A DNA stretch of 64,000 nt from Rubrivivax sp. GTDB lineage: Bacteria > Pseudomonadota > Gammaproteobacteria > Burkholderiales > Burkholderiaceae_C. Within the stretch, counting starts at the first letter, position 1. The number at the start of each line of letters is the position of its first letter. The notes below the pieces were generated by a model that was given only the letters and a program-made list of their open reading frames with translations, did not search any database and was not told where the DNA came from. Of this stretch, positions 26,170 through 34,599 are shown in pieces. The position numbers and the translations under genes were made by a program. Location of the stretch: NCBI GenBank assembly GCA_024641945.1, contig JAHECD010000002.1:1-64000 (forward strand), given 5' to 3'.

Positions 26170-27417
26170 TCAGCCTGCGAGCGCCTCGTCCACCACTTCG
26201 ACCCAGTGTTTCACCGGTGTGGACGTGCCGCTCTGCAGGTGCTGGATGCAACCGACATTGGCCGAAACGATGGCCTGCGCCTGCAGGGGCTCCAGATGGG
26301 CGAGCTTGCGGTCGCGCAGCTGGTAGGCCAGCTCGGGTTGCAGCACGCTGTAGGTGCCGGCCGATCCGCAGCACAGATGGCTCTCGCTCGACGCAATGCT
26401 GACCTCGAAACCCAGCGCGTTGAGATGTTGCTCGACCCCGCCGCGCAGCTGCTGGCCATGCTGCAGCGAACACGGCGGGTGGAAGGCCACCTTGTGGGTC
26501 CGCAGGTTGCGCAGCCGCGGTTTCAGCGGGCCCACCAGGTCGGGCAGCAGTTCGCTCAGGTCGCGCGTCAACTCGCTGACGCGGCGCGCCTTTTCGGCGT
26601 AGTGCGGGTCGTGTGCGAGGGCGTGGCCGTAGTCCTTGACGGTGGCGCCGCAGCCCGACGCGTTCATCACGATCGACTCCACCTTGCCCTGCGAGGTGAG
26701 CCCCTCGACCAGCGGCCACCAGGCGTCGATGTTGCGGCGCATGTCGGCGAGGCCGCCGTCGATGTCGTTCAGGTGCGTGCGCAGCGCGCCGCAGCAACCT
26801 GCACCGTCGGCCACCAGCGTCTGGATGCCGGCGGCGTCGAGCACGCGTGCGGTGGCGCTGTTGATGTTGGGCATCATCGCGGGCTGCACGCAGCCCAGGA
26901 GCATCAACACCTTGCGCGGGTGCTCGCGCGTGGGCCATAGCTTCGCGCGTGCGCCGGCGTTCGCCGGCACCTTGTTCTTCAGCGTGGCAGGCAACAACGG
27001 GCGCACGAACTGGCCGACCTTCATCGCCGGGCCGAACAGCGACGAAGTCAGGCCCTCCTTGAGCAACCAGCGCACCGCCTTCTCACCGGCCGGGCGCTCG
27101 ACACGTTGCTCCACGATCTTGCGGCCTATGTCGACGAGGTGCCCGTATTGCACGCCGCTCGGACATGTGCTCTCGCAGTTGCGGCAGGTGAGGCAGCGGT
27201 CGAGGTGCAGCTGCGTGCTGCGCGTGACCGGCGCACCCTCGAGGACCTGCTTCATCAGGTAGATGCGCCCGCGTGGGCCGTCGAGCTCGTCCCCGAGCAA
27301 CTGGTAGGTCGGGCAGGTGGCGGTGCAGAAGCCGCAGTGCACGCACTTGCGCAGGATGGCCTCGGCCGCCTCGCCGTCGCGCGTGCCTTTGAATTCGGGT
27401 GCCAGTGTGGTTTGCAT
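26170..27417 (-). CDS. glcF: Glycolate oxidase iron-sulfur subunit GlcF
   Basis: 415 residues. Two 4Fe-4S motifs, CVHCGFCTATCP (about 25-36) and CLTCRNCESTCP (about 77-88), then two CCG domains (LGCVQPAM ... GAGCCGALR and HPPCSLQH ... LCCGSAGTY). It takes electrons from GlcD/GlcE to the quinone pool. Last gene of the glcD-glcE-methyltransferase-lrgA-lrgB-glcF series, 20 bp after lrgB; in E. coli glcF follows glcE directly, so here it has been separated by three genes. Confidence 0.95.
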   Translation of the reverse strand: MQTTLAPEFKGTRDGEAAEAILRKCVHCGFCTATCPTYQLLGDELDGPRGRIYLMKQVLEGAPVTRSTQLHLDRCLTCRNCESTCPSGVQYGHLVDIGRKIVEQRVERPAGEKAVRWLLKEGLTSSLFGPAMKVGQFVRPLLPATLKNKVPANAGARAKLWPTREHPRKVLMLLGCVQPAMMPNINSATARVLDAAGIQTLVADGAGCCGALRTHLNDIDGGLADMRRNIDAWWPLVEGLTSQGKVESIVMNASGCGATVKDYGHALAHDPHYAEKARRVSELTRDLSELLPDLVGPLKPRLRNLRTHKVAFHPPCSLQHGQQLRGGVEQHLNALGFEVSIASSESHLCCGSAGTYSVLQPELAYQLRDRKLAHLEPLQAQAIVSANVGCIQHLQSGTSTPVKHWVEVVDEALAG

Positions 27418-27436
27418 GGAGTGGGTGCGTGGGAGA

Positions 27437-28150
27437 TCAGAGGAGACGCAGGGCGAACGGCATCAGCAGCGATGCGAGCACCACCTGTAACCCGAGCGCC
27501 AGCGCGGCATAAGCGCCGGCATCGGGATGCACCTGCATTGCACGTGCGGCGCCTATGCCGTGGGAGGCTGTGCCGAGGGCAAAGCCACGCACGATCGGGT
27601 TGGTGATGTGCAGTGCATCGAAAAGGTATTTGCCGCTCACCGCGCCGACCAGGCCCGACAGCACGGCAAAAACCGCAGCGAGCGCGGGAATGCCGCCGAT
27701 CTGCGCGGCAATGCCCATGGCCACTGGCGCCGTCACCGACTTGGGCGCGAGTGAAGCGAGCAGGTCAGGCGGCAGGCCGAGGGCCCAGCCGATGCCCACC
27801 GCGGACCCCGCCGATGCAGCGCCGCCGGCCAACGCCGCCGCCAGCAGCGGCCACACGCGCGCGCGCAATTCGGCACGCCTTTGCCAAAGGGGCCACGCGA
27901 GCGCCACCACCGCCGGGCCGAGCAGGAAATGGATGAACTGCGCACCCGAGAAATAGGTCGGGTACGGCACGCCCGTGGCCGTCAGCAGGGCGCCAAGCGT
28001 CAGCACGGTCCAGAGCACGGGGTTGGCCCAAGGCGGTTGGCCCCAACGCAGGTAAATGCCTTGCGCCAGTACGTACAGCGTGAGCGTGGCCGTCAAGCCG
28101 AACAACGGCGTGGCCGACAGGTAGACCCAGAGTTCGACGAAGCTTTGCAC
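27437..28150 (-). CDS. lrgB: LrgB/CidB-family membrane protein
   Basis: 237 residues with about six to seven hydrophobic helices. Diagnostic segments: LAPKSVTAPVAMGIAAQIGG and GFALGTASHGIGAARAM. LrgB pairs with LrgA as a two-component transporter; the plant homologue PLGG1 (an LrgA-LrgB fusion) carries glycolate and glycerate, and B. subtilis PftAB carries pyruvate. Between lrgA and glcF in a glycolate oxidase operon, a role in glycolate or lactate transport is a reasonable inference; the older holin/antiholin view comes from Staphylococcus. Confidence 0.93.
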   Translation of the reverse strand: MQSFVELWVYLSATPLFGLTATLTLYVLAQGIYLRWGQPPWANPVLWTVLTLGALLTATGVPYPTYFSGAQFIHFLLGPAVVALAWPLWQRRAELRARVWPLLAAALAGGAASAGSAVGIGWALGLPPDLLASLAPKSVTAPVAMGIAAQIGGIPALAAVFAVLSGLVGAVSGKYLFDALHITNPIVRGFALGTASHGIGAARAMQVHPDAGAYAALALGLQVVLASLLMPFALRLL

Positions 28151-28201
28151 GGTCGGTCGCCGCTCAGGCGCGTGCGTCGCGGCCGCGACGTTCGAGCCGG
28201 G

Positions 28202-28555
28202 TCATGCCTGCGCCCCGGTACGGGCAAGCGCGGCGCGCAAGACCAGCGCCCCCACGGCCAGGCCGGCCCAGGTCGACAACACGATGGCGGCCAGCATGCG
28301 CACGCCGTACTCACCCACGAGCGCCAGGTGCGTGATCACGCCCACGCCGACCGGCACGAAGAGCAGTGACAGATGGGCGAGCAAGGGCTCGGCCGCCGCG
28401 GCCACCGGCGTGTGCGACGCGCGCACCCGAAGCAGCAGGAAGAGCAACAGCAGGCCGATCACGGGACCGGGCAGCGGTACGTGGGCCAGGCGGGCGAGCG
28501 CCTCCCCGGCCGACTGGCACAGCAGCAAGAGGGCGAGGCCACGCAGCAGATTCAT
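28202..28555 (-). CDS. lrgA: LrgA/CidA-family membrane protein
   Basis: 117 residues with four helices. The signature VPLPGPVIGLLLLFLLL and LLFVPVGVGVITHLALV are those of the LrgA/CidA family. It precedes lrgB by 51 bp and follows the methyltransferase gene with 9 bp between. The pair is expected to form one membrane complex. Confidence 0.92.
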   Translation of the reverse strand: MNLLRGLALLLLCQSAGEALARLAHVPLPGPVIGLLLLFLLLRVRASHTPVAAAAEPLLAHLSLLFVPVGVGVITHLALVGEYGVRMLAAIVLSTWAGLAVGALVLRAALARTGAQA

Positions 28556-28564
28556 GGCAGTTCT

Positions 28565-29227
28565 TCAGCGCAGGCGGTAGCTCAACTGCCAGTAGTGGCG
28601 GTGGTCGGCCCACCGTGCATCCTCGGCACGCGGTCCCAATGCGGCAAAGGCTTCTTCGCGCGTCGGGAAATTCTTCAGCACCTCGTGCACCGAACCATCG
28701 TCGAGGGTCCGGCACTGGTAGGTGTTGCCGTCGGGATCGCGCCGCGACAGCGGCGTGCTGCTCGTCTGCACGTAGCGGTTGTCCAGAAAGACGACGCGCG
28801 CGCCCGCTTCGAGCCTCGAGTGCAGCAGGTCGAGCCAGCCGGACAGCCGCTGCAGCGGCACGTGGCTCCACCAGCAGCCCGCAAACGCCGCGTCGAAGGT
28901 CTCACCCGGCAGGCCGTGCAGGGTGTAGGCGTCGACCGTCGCGAAACGCACCTTGCCCGCGGGCATCGGCTTTTCGCGCGCCAGGGCCATCGTCTCGGGG
29001 TTCAGGTCGGTCGCGAGCCAGCTCTCGCAATCGCGCGCGCCGTGGGGTGTCCACCAGCCCGTGCCGCAGGCGATCTCCAGCACACGGCGGCCGGAAAAGG
29101 GCGCGGCCATGCCGGCTTCCATCACCCGAAGGTCGGCCTGCCGTTCGGGCTTGAGATAGACCCGCTCGTAGTACGCGGCGCGCTGCGCGTAGTAGGCGCG
29201 CATGTCGTCGACGACGTCGCTGCGCAT
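28565..29227 (-). CDS. SAM-dependent methyltransferase
   Basis: 220 residues, Rossmann-type class I methyltransferase: motif I VLEIACGTGWWTP, motif II LATDLNPETM, motif III/IV AAFAGCWWSHVPL and SRLEAGARVVFLDNRYV. The substrate is unknown; it resembles small-molecule methyltransferases with an unusual FDAAFAGCWWSH segment. It starts 2 bp after the glcE stop and sits inside the glycolate oxidase operon. Confidence 0.88.
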   Translation of the reverse strand: MRSDVVDDMRAYYAQRAAYYERVYLKPERQADLRVMEAGMAAPFSGRRVLEIACGTGWWTPHGARDCESWLATDLNPETMALAREKPMPAGKVRFATVDAYTLHGLPGETFDAAFAGCWWSHVPLQRLSGWLDLLHSRLEAGARVVFLDNRYVQTSSTPLSRRDPDGNTYQCRTLDDGSVHEVLKNFPTREEAFAALGPRAEDARWADHRHYWQLSYRLR

Positions 29228-29229
29228 GC

Positions 29230-30318
29230 TCACAGGCCCGGGAACAGCCGGCCGGGGTTGAAAAGGCCGTCCGGGTCGAAGGCCGTCTTCAGGTTGCGGT
29301 GGATGCGTTCGAGCGGTGCGGACAGCGGCGCGAAGGTGCCTGCGCTCTTGTCCTGCGCACGGAAGAGAACGGCGTGGCCGCCGGCGGCGGCTGCCGCCTG
29401 GCGCACCAACGCCGGCGCCAGGGGGGTGCAGAGCCAGCGTTGCGCGCCGCCCCACTCGATGAGCTGCTGGCCTGCCAGCTTGAGCGGCGGCGCGATGCCC
29501 GGCACCGACAGGCGCCACAGGGCTGCGCCGCTCTGCGCCGCGTTCGCGGCACCGACGAAGAATTCGTCGGTCTGGTCGCGCAGCCCGTTCCAGAAGACGC
29601 CAGCCATGGAGGGTTCGATGGGTTCGCCGCCAAGGCGTGTGTGGGCCGCGTCGACGGCGGCCGCGGCGCCGGCCAGGCGCACGACGAGCGTGCCGTCCCA
29701 CCAGGCACTCGCGTTCAGCGGCAGCGGCTGGCCGCTCCACCGGTTGAGCTGCTCGAGCGCACGCGCCTCGTCCACATCGAAGCGCAGCGTGCGCGTGGCC
29801 ACGGGACGCGGCAGCACCTTCAGCGACACCTCGCAGATCACGCCCAGGATGCCCATGGACCCGGCGAACGAGCGCGCGGCGTCGTACCCGGCCACGTTCT
29901 TCATCACCTGGCCGCCGAAGCTCAGCACTTCGGCGCGGCCGTTGAGCACGGTGGCGCCGAGCACGTGGTCACGCACGCTGCCCACGGCCGCCCGCGCCGG
30001 CCCGCTCAACCCGGCGGCCACCATGCCGCCGACCGTGCCCGCCGCGCCGAAGCGAGGCGGCTCGAAAGGCAGGCACTGGCCCTTTTCGGCGAGGACGGCT
30101 TCCATTTCGGCCAACCGCGTGCCCGCGCGCACGGTGACCACCAGCTCGCTCGGCTCGTAGCTGCTGATGCCGCATAGCGGTGTGATGTCGAGGGGTTCGC
30201 CCCGAGGGGCTTCGCCATAGAAGACCTTGGTCTGGCCACCGCGGATGTCGAGCGGTGCGCGCTGCGCGCGCGCGGTCTGCACCTGATCGACCAGGCGGGC
30301 AAGCGCGGCATCGGCCAT
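29230..30318 (-). CDS. glcE: Glycolate oxidase FAD-binding subunit GlcE
   Basis: 362 residues with a FAD-binding PCMH fold: the N-terminal domain (about 1-170) with FGAAGTVGGMVAAGLSGP and GQVMKNVAGYDAARSFAGSMG, then a cap region and short tail (DPDGLFNPGRLFPGL). It forms GlcDEF with the flanking genes and oxidises glycolate to glyoxylate. The start overlaps the glcD stop by 1 nt (TGATG). Confidence 0.95.
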   Translation of the reverse strand: MADAALARLVDQVQTARAQRAPLDIRGGQTKVFYGEAPRGEPLDITPLCGISSYEPSELVVTVRAGTRLAEMEAVLAEKGQCLPFEPPRFGAAGTVGGMVAAGLSGPARAAVGSVRDHVLGATVLNGRAEVLSFGGQVMKNVAGYDAARSFAGSMGILGVICEVSLKVLPRPVATRTLRFDVDEARALEQLNRWSGQPLPLNASAWWDGTLVVRLAGAAAAVDAAHTRLGGEPIEPSMAGVFWNGLRDQTDEFFVGAANAAQSGAALWRLSVPGIAPPLKLAGQQLIEWGGAQRWLCTPLAPALVRQAAAAAGGHAVLFRAQDKSAGTFAPLSAPLERIHRNLKTAFDPDGLFNPGRLFPGL

Positions 30319-31808
30319 CAGAATCGCTCCAGCTCAGGGAACGGCAGCAGCCCCTTGCGCACGTGCATCTTCCCGTATTCCGCGCAGCGTTGCAGGGTGG
30401 GGATCACCTTGCCGGGGTTGAGCAGTTCCTCCGGATCGAAGGCCCGTTTGAGCGCAAACATCTGCTCGCGCTCCTCGGGCGAGAACTGCACGCACATCGA
30501 ACTGAGCTTCTCGATGCCCACGCCATGTTCGCCGGTGACGGTGCCACCGAACTGCACGCTGGTCTCCAGGATGTCGGCACCGAACTGCTCGCACCGGTGC
30601 AGTTGATCGGGGTCGTTGGCGTCGAACAGGATCAGCGGGTGCAGGTTGCCGTCGCCGGCATGGAAGACGTTGCAGCACTTCAACCCGTATTTCTGCTCCA
30701 TCGCGCCGATCGCCAGCAGGATGTCGGCCAGGCGCTTGCGCGGGATGGTCGAGTCCATGCACATGTAGTCGGGGCTGATGCGCCCGCTGGCCGGGAAGGC
30801 GTTCTTGCGCCCGCTCCAGAATTTCAGGCGTTGCGCCTCGTCCTTGCTCACTTCCATGCGCGTGGCGCCGGCGCCGGCCAGCACGTCGAGCATGCGGCCG
30901 ATCTCCTCGGCCACCTCTTCCGGCGTGCCATCGCTCTCGCACAGCAGGATCGCCTGCGCGTCGAGGTCGTAGCCGGCGTGCACGAAGTCCTCCACCGCGG
31001 CCGTCATCGGCTTGTCCATCATCTCCAGCCCGGCCGGGATGATGCCGGCGGCGATGATGTCCGCCACGGCGTCGCCGGCTTTGCGGATGTCGTCGAAGCT
31101 GGCCATGATGCAGCGCGCCAGCTGCGGCTTGGGAACGAGCTTGACCGTGACCTCGGTGGTCACCGCGAGCATGCCTTCGCTGCCGACGATGAGCGGCATG
31201 AGGTCCAGCCCGGCGCAATCGAGCGCCGCCGAACCGAACTCCACGGCCTCGCCCTCGACGGTGAAGCCGCGCACGCGCAGCACGTTGTGCAGCGTCAGGC
31301 CGTATTTGAGGCAATGCACGCCGCCGGAGTTCTCGGCCACGTTGCCGCCGATCGTGCAGGCGATCTGGCTGCTCGGGTCCGGCGCGTAGTACAGGCCGTG
31401 CGGCGCCGCCGCCTCGCTGATGGCCAGGTTTCGCACGCCGCACTGCACGGTCGCCGTGCGGCTGTAAGCATCGACCGTCAGGATCTTGTTGAAACGCGCC
31501 AGCGACAGCGTCACGCCCTGGGTGTGTGGCAGCGCGCCGCCCGAAAGGCCGGTACCGGCGCCGCGCGCCACCACGGGCACGCGCAACGCGTGGCAAGCCT
31601 TCAGCACCGCAGCGACCTGCGCTTCGGTTTCCGGCAGCACGACCACGAGCGGCTGGGCGCGGTACGCGGTCAGCCCGTCGCACTCGTAGGGGACCGTGTC
31701 CTCGGTCTGCCAGAGCAGGGCATGGGCAGGCAGCAGCGGGGCAAGCTGCGCGACGACCTCGCGCTGGCGGTCGCCGCGCGTGACGGCCTCGGGGTTCATT
31801 GCACTCAT
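30318..31808 (-). CDS. glcD: Glycolate oxidase catalytic subunit GlcD
   Basis: 496 residues. FAD-linked oxidase: FAD-binding segment ARGAGTGLSGGALPHTQG, IACTIGGNVAENSGG, active-site region GDGNLHPLILFD and GEHGVGIEKL, and C-terminal LNPGKVIPT. It catalyses glycolate (and D-lactate) oxidation with FAD. Start ATG 31808 or, three codons later, ATG 31799. TAAAGT (31816-31821) lies 7 nt before the first ATG, so this probably marks the operon promoter. First gene of the operon. Confidence 0.96.
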   Translation of the reverse strand: MSAMNPEAVTRGDRQREVVAQLAPLLPAHALLWQTEDTVPYECDGLTAYRAQPLVVVLPETEAQVAAVLKACHALRVPVVARGAGTGLSGGALPHTQGVTLSLARFNKILTVDAYSRTATVQCGVRNLAISEAAAPHGLYYAPDPSSQIACTIGGNVAENSGGVHCLKYGLTLHNVLRVRGFTVEGEAVEFGSAALDCAGLDLMPLIVGSEGMLAVTTEVTVKLVPKPQLARCIMASFDDIRKAGDAVADIIAAGIIPAGLEMMDKPMTAAVEDFVHAGYDLDAQAILLCESDGTPEEVAEEIGRMLDVLAGAGATRMEVSKDEAQRLKFWSGRKNAFPASGRISPDYMCMDSTIPRKRLADILLAIGAMEQKYGLKCCNVFHAGDGNLHPLILFDANDPDQLHRCEQFGADILETSVQFGGTVTGEHGVGIEKLSSMCVQFSPEEREQMFALKRAFDPEELLNPGKVIPTLQRCAEYGKMHVRKGLLPFPELERF

Positions 31809-31896
31809 GGCGGCGACTTTAGCGCCCGGCACCGGCCGGGCAAGCCCGTTCGCTTGCTGTGGCCCGTCATTTCGGCTTTGACCCGGATGCGGGCAA

Positions 31897-33060
31897 TCAG
31901 CCCTGGGTAAAGACCGTGAGCACGCCGGTGTAGCCGTAGAGGTGATGGCGCGCGATTTCGCCCCCGGCGAAGAAACCGACCAGCGGCACGTCCCCGAGCG
32001 CATGGCGAACGATCTGCAATTCGGCCGACGGCGCGCCGAAGTGCGGGCCGCCCCGCCCGGCGCAGCTGACGTAGACCGCGCCGGCGATGCGGGCGGCGCC
32101 GTCTCCCTCGGCGTCGACCTCGTCGCGGATTTCGCTGCAGATGCGGACCAGGTCTCGACGCGCGGCGTGCACGTCGCGGGTGCAGAACGTCAGGTGCATA
32201 CCGGCTTCCACCTGATCCGCGACCGCCACGGCGTGCCGCCCCGGGTCCAGCCCGATGAGGTGGCGGACGCGGACGTCCGGGCCGAATTGCCCACCACGGC
32301 CGAATGCCGTGTCGCCGGCATCGGTCAGGCCGGCGAGCGTGGCACGCAACCGGGGCAGGGCATCACGCGGGTTGTCCAGGCCGACACCCAGGTCGTCCAG
32401 CAAGCACGGCAGCGCGGGGCGGCCGTCGAGTTCGAGCACGATGTTGCGCTCGGCCGCCGTCACCACCCGTTGCGTGCCGGCGGGCTGGCAGCCCTGGGTC
32501 ACACGGGATACGAACCCCACCTCCCGTGTGAACGCCACCCCCGACAGGCCGCCCTGCCACACCCCTGCGGCCAGCTGGGCAGGCGCAGTGCGCGAGGAGA
32601 CCAGACCACCGAAGAGATAGCCGCTGCGCATGCGGCCGGCAAGCTCGTGGATCAGTTCCTGCATGTCGGGTGCCGATGCGTCCGCGTGCACCAATGCGGC
32701 ATGCGGGTCGATTCGACCGAGCGGCGAGGCACCCGAAAACACCTCGAATTGCGACGCTGGCAGCGGGCAGATCATGAGGACGAGCGCAGGTTCGTCGAAG
32801 TACTCGACGCCTTCCGCGGCCACGCCCACACCCGTGCAGCCGGCCCAGGTGCAATGTGGCCATTGCTCTCGCAAGGCCTGATGCAAGGCGCCGGCCTGCG
32901 CGGCGTAGTGATCCGTCAGGTAGACCAGACCGAGTCCGGCGGGCGCGCCCTGGCCGACCGCGGCGGCCCGCGCATCGATCTGCGCCGCGGCGAGCGCCAG
33001 CGCCATGCGCCAGTCGGGGTGCGTGGCATGGCCTGCAAGAAAGCGGCCGGCATGGCTCAT
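31897..33060 (-). CDS. FIST N/C-domain protein
   Basis: 387 residues: FIST_N (about 35-225; QALREQWPHCTWAGCTGVGV) and FIST_C (about 230-375; ending GDVPLVGFFAGGEIARHHLYGYTGVLTVFTQG). FIST domains are thought to sense small molecules such as amino acids. No membrane helix, so cytosolic. It lies 17 bp after phaM on the same strand. Function unknown. Confidence 0.9.
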   Translation of the reverse strand: MSHAGRFLAGHATHPDWRMALALAAAQIDARAAAVGQGAPAGLGLVYLTDHYAAQAGALHQALREQWPHCTWAGCTGVGVAAEGVEYFDEPALVLMICPLPASQFEVFSGASPLGRIDPHAALVHADASAPDMQELIHELAGRMRSGYLFGGLVSSRTAPAQLAAGVWQGGLSGVAFTREVGFVSRVTQGCQPAGTQRVVTAAERNIVLELDGRPALPCLLDDLGVGLDNPRDALPRLRATLAGLTDAGDTAFGRGGQFGPDVRVRHLIGLDPGRHAVAVADQVEAGMHLTFCTRDVHAARRDLVRICSEIRDEVDAEGDGAARIAGAVYVSCAGRGGPHFGAPSAELQIVRHALGDVPLVGFFAGGEIARHHLYGYTGVLTVFTQG

Positions 33061-33077
33061 CGCTGCTCTCGCCGGGT

Positions 33078-33707
33078 TCAGGCGCGCCGACGCGACCGCG
33101 CGGCGCGGGCCGGCTTGGCTGTCGATTTCTCGGTTTTGCCCGCGGCGGCGCCATCGGCCGTCTGCACCGCTTTGCCGCCGCCGTTCGCGCCGGTGTCCTT
33201 CAGCGCCTGGGCTGCGAGCTGGGTGAATTGTTGGGTCAGGGCACCCCACCACTGCATCGGGTCGACGACGCCGGCGGGGACGGCCCCTGCCCCGGCCGGA
33301 CCGGACGCGCCGGCAGCAGGTTTTGCCGATGTCTTGCGCTTCGCTGCAGGCATTTCGGGCGGTGCCGCCGCAGGCGCCGGCGCGGCCGGCCGCCCGACTG
33401 GCGCGGGGGCGTGGATCTTGAAGGCCTCGGCCATGTCGGCCACTGGCATGTTCATCGTCTTCAAGGTCGACAGCGTCATTCGCTGGACTTCGAGCGCCTG
33501 GATCGTCGCGGCCAACATGCGTGCGTTCTGCTCGAGCCAGAACTGGACGGTGCGCAACTCCTCGATCCGCTTGTCGAGTTCGTCCGGATCCAGGGTGGGT
33601 GCAATCCACTGTCCCATCGCAGGCAGGGCAGAGCCCGCCGTCTTCATGAGTCCCTGCAGGAAATCGAAGCCGGGAACCATTTTCGAAAAATCGCCGCCTG
33701 TCGCCAT
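33078..33707 (-). CDS. phaM: PhaM-type polyhydroxyalkanoate granule protein
   Basis: 209 residues. The N-terminus with FSKMVPGFDFLQGLMKTA and the helical region RIEELRTVQFWLEQNARMLAATIQALEVQRMTL match PhaM of Cupriavidus. PhaM activates PHB synthase and links granules to the nucleoid. A Pro/Ala linker (about 100-150) leads to a Lys/Arg-rich tail (KSTAKPARAARSRRR), the DNA-binding part. GAGGAG precedes the ATG at 33707. PHA synthesis genes themselves are not in this window. Confidence 0.88.
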   Translation of the reverse strand: MATGGDFSKMVPGFDFLQGLMKTAGSALPAMGQWIAPTLDPDELDKRIEELRTVQFWLEQNARMLAATIQALEVQRMTLSTLKTMNMPVADMAEAFKIHAPAPVGRPAAPAPAAAPPEMPAAKRKTSAKPAAGASGPAGAGAVPAGVVDPMQWWGALTQQFTQLAAQALKDTGANGGGKAVQTADGAAAGKTEKSTAKPARAARSRRRA

Positions 33708-33954
33708 GGATCGTCTCCTCGGGTTGATTTCAGACGATTGTGTGCCTGCCGCAAGGGCGCGTCATCGGATTTTCCTGACACGCCGATCGGGCTGTGCCGA
33801 TTGTCGAAAGGTGTGGCAGCCCATACGCTCTCATTTGCTCAGGGAAGAGTACGGGCTGCGCCCAGGCATCCGCCACAGAGCGGCGGGTCGGACCGTTATG
33901 GATGGACAGGGGAGGCCGGGGACCGTGGGGTCGCGCAGGCCTCCCCTTGTCGTC
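33708..33954. promoter_or_regulatory. Gene-free stretch holding the phaM promoter region
   Basis: Between the response-regulator stop (33955) and phaM start (33707), both minus strand. Only the GAGGAG ribosome-binding site of phaM and the hairpin listed at 33908-33947 are recognised; CACAAT- and GACAAT-like hexamers occur on the minus strand but without a clear -35. No small open reading frame is convincing. Confidence 0.4.
33908..33947 (-). terminator. Hairpin after the NarL-type regulator gene
   Basis: AGGGGAGGCC (33908-33917) and GGCCTCCCCT (33938-33947): a perfect 10-bp stem with a 20-nt GC-rich loop, starting 7 bp after the regulator's stop. No clear U-tract follows on the minus strand, so it may be a Rho-assisted or structural end rather than a textbook intrinsic terminator. 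Confidence 0.5.
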
Positions 33955-34599
33955 TCAAAGGCCGGCCCCGTCGCCGGTCAGTCCGTTGCTGATGGCATAT
34001 CGGACGAGGTCTGCGTTGTTGTCGATGCGCAACTTTTGCATCAGCCGGGTCTTGTGTGTGCTCACCGTCTTTGCGCTCACGTGCAGCCGATCGGCGATGT
34101 CTCCCAGGCGCACGCCGGCCACGATCAGGCCGAGCACCTGACGTTCGCGTGCCGACAGCGTGTCGTGCAGCGGCATCGGCATCGACGCGTGATCGAACAC
34201 CACGCCCTCGACCAGCGACGGGTCGATGAAGCGCCCGCCATCGACCACCCGTGCGATCGCTTCGAGCAGCACGTCGATGCTGCTGCCCTTGGCGACATAG
34301 CCGTTGGCCCCTGCCCGCAATGCCCTCGAGACGACCTGCCCGTCGATATGCATCGACAGCACCAGGATCGGCAGCGTCGGCCGCAGTTCGCGCAGGGCCT
34401 TGACCAGCGTCACCCCGCTCGGCCCCGGCATCTTCATGTCGAGCAGAACGAGATCGACGTTGCTGTCGACGGCGCGCTCCAGCGTGGCCGCGGCGCTGGC
34501 GGCCTCGGCCGCCACGACCAGGTCGGGCCGGTCCGACAGGAGCTGCACCAGGCCACTGCGGACGATCGCGTGATCATCGGCGATGAGCAGGCGGATCAT
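33955..34599 (-). CDS. NarL/LuxR-family response regulator
   Basis: 214 residues. Receiver domain with acidic D8/D9, phosphorylation site D54 (LVLLDMKMPG), and K105 (VAKGSS); LuxR HTH in the C-terminus (LSARERQVLGLIVAGVRLGDIADRLHVSAKTVSTHK). The start overlaps the upstream kinase stop (ATGA). Cognate partner of the four-PAS kinase. Target genes cannot be read from sequence. Confidence 0.95.
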   Translation of the reverse strand: MIRLLIADDHAIVRSGLVQLLSDRPDLVVAAEAASAAATLERAVDSNVDLVLLDMKMPGPSGVTLVKALRELRPTLPILVLSMHIDGQVVSRALRAGANGYVAKGSSIDVLLEAIARVVDGGRFIDPSLVEGVVFDHASMPMPLHDTLSARERQVLGLIVAGVRLGDIADRLHVSAKTVSTHKTRLMQKLRIDNNADLVRYAISNGLTGDGAGL

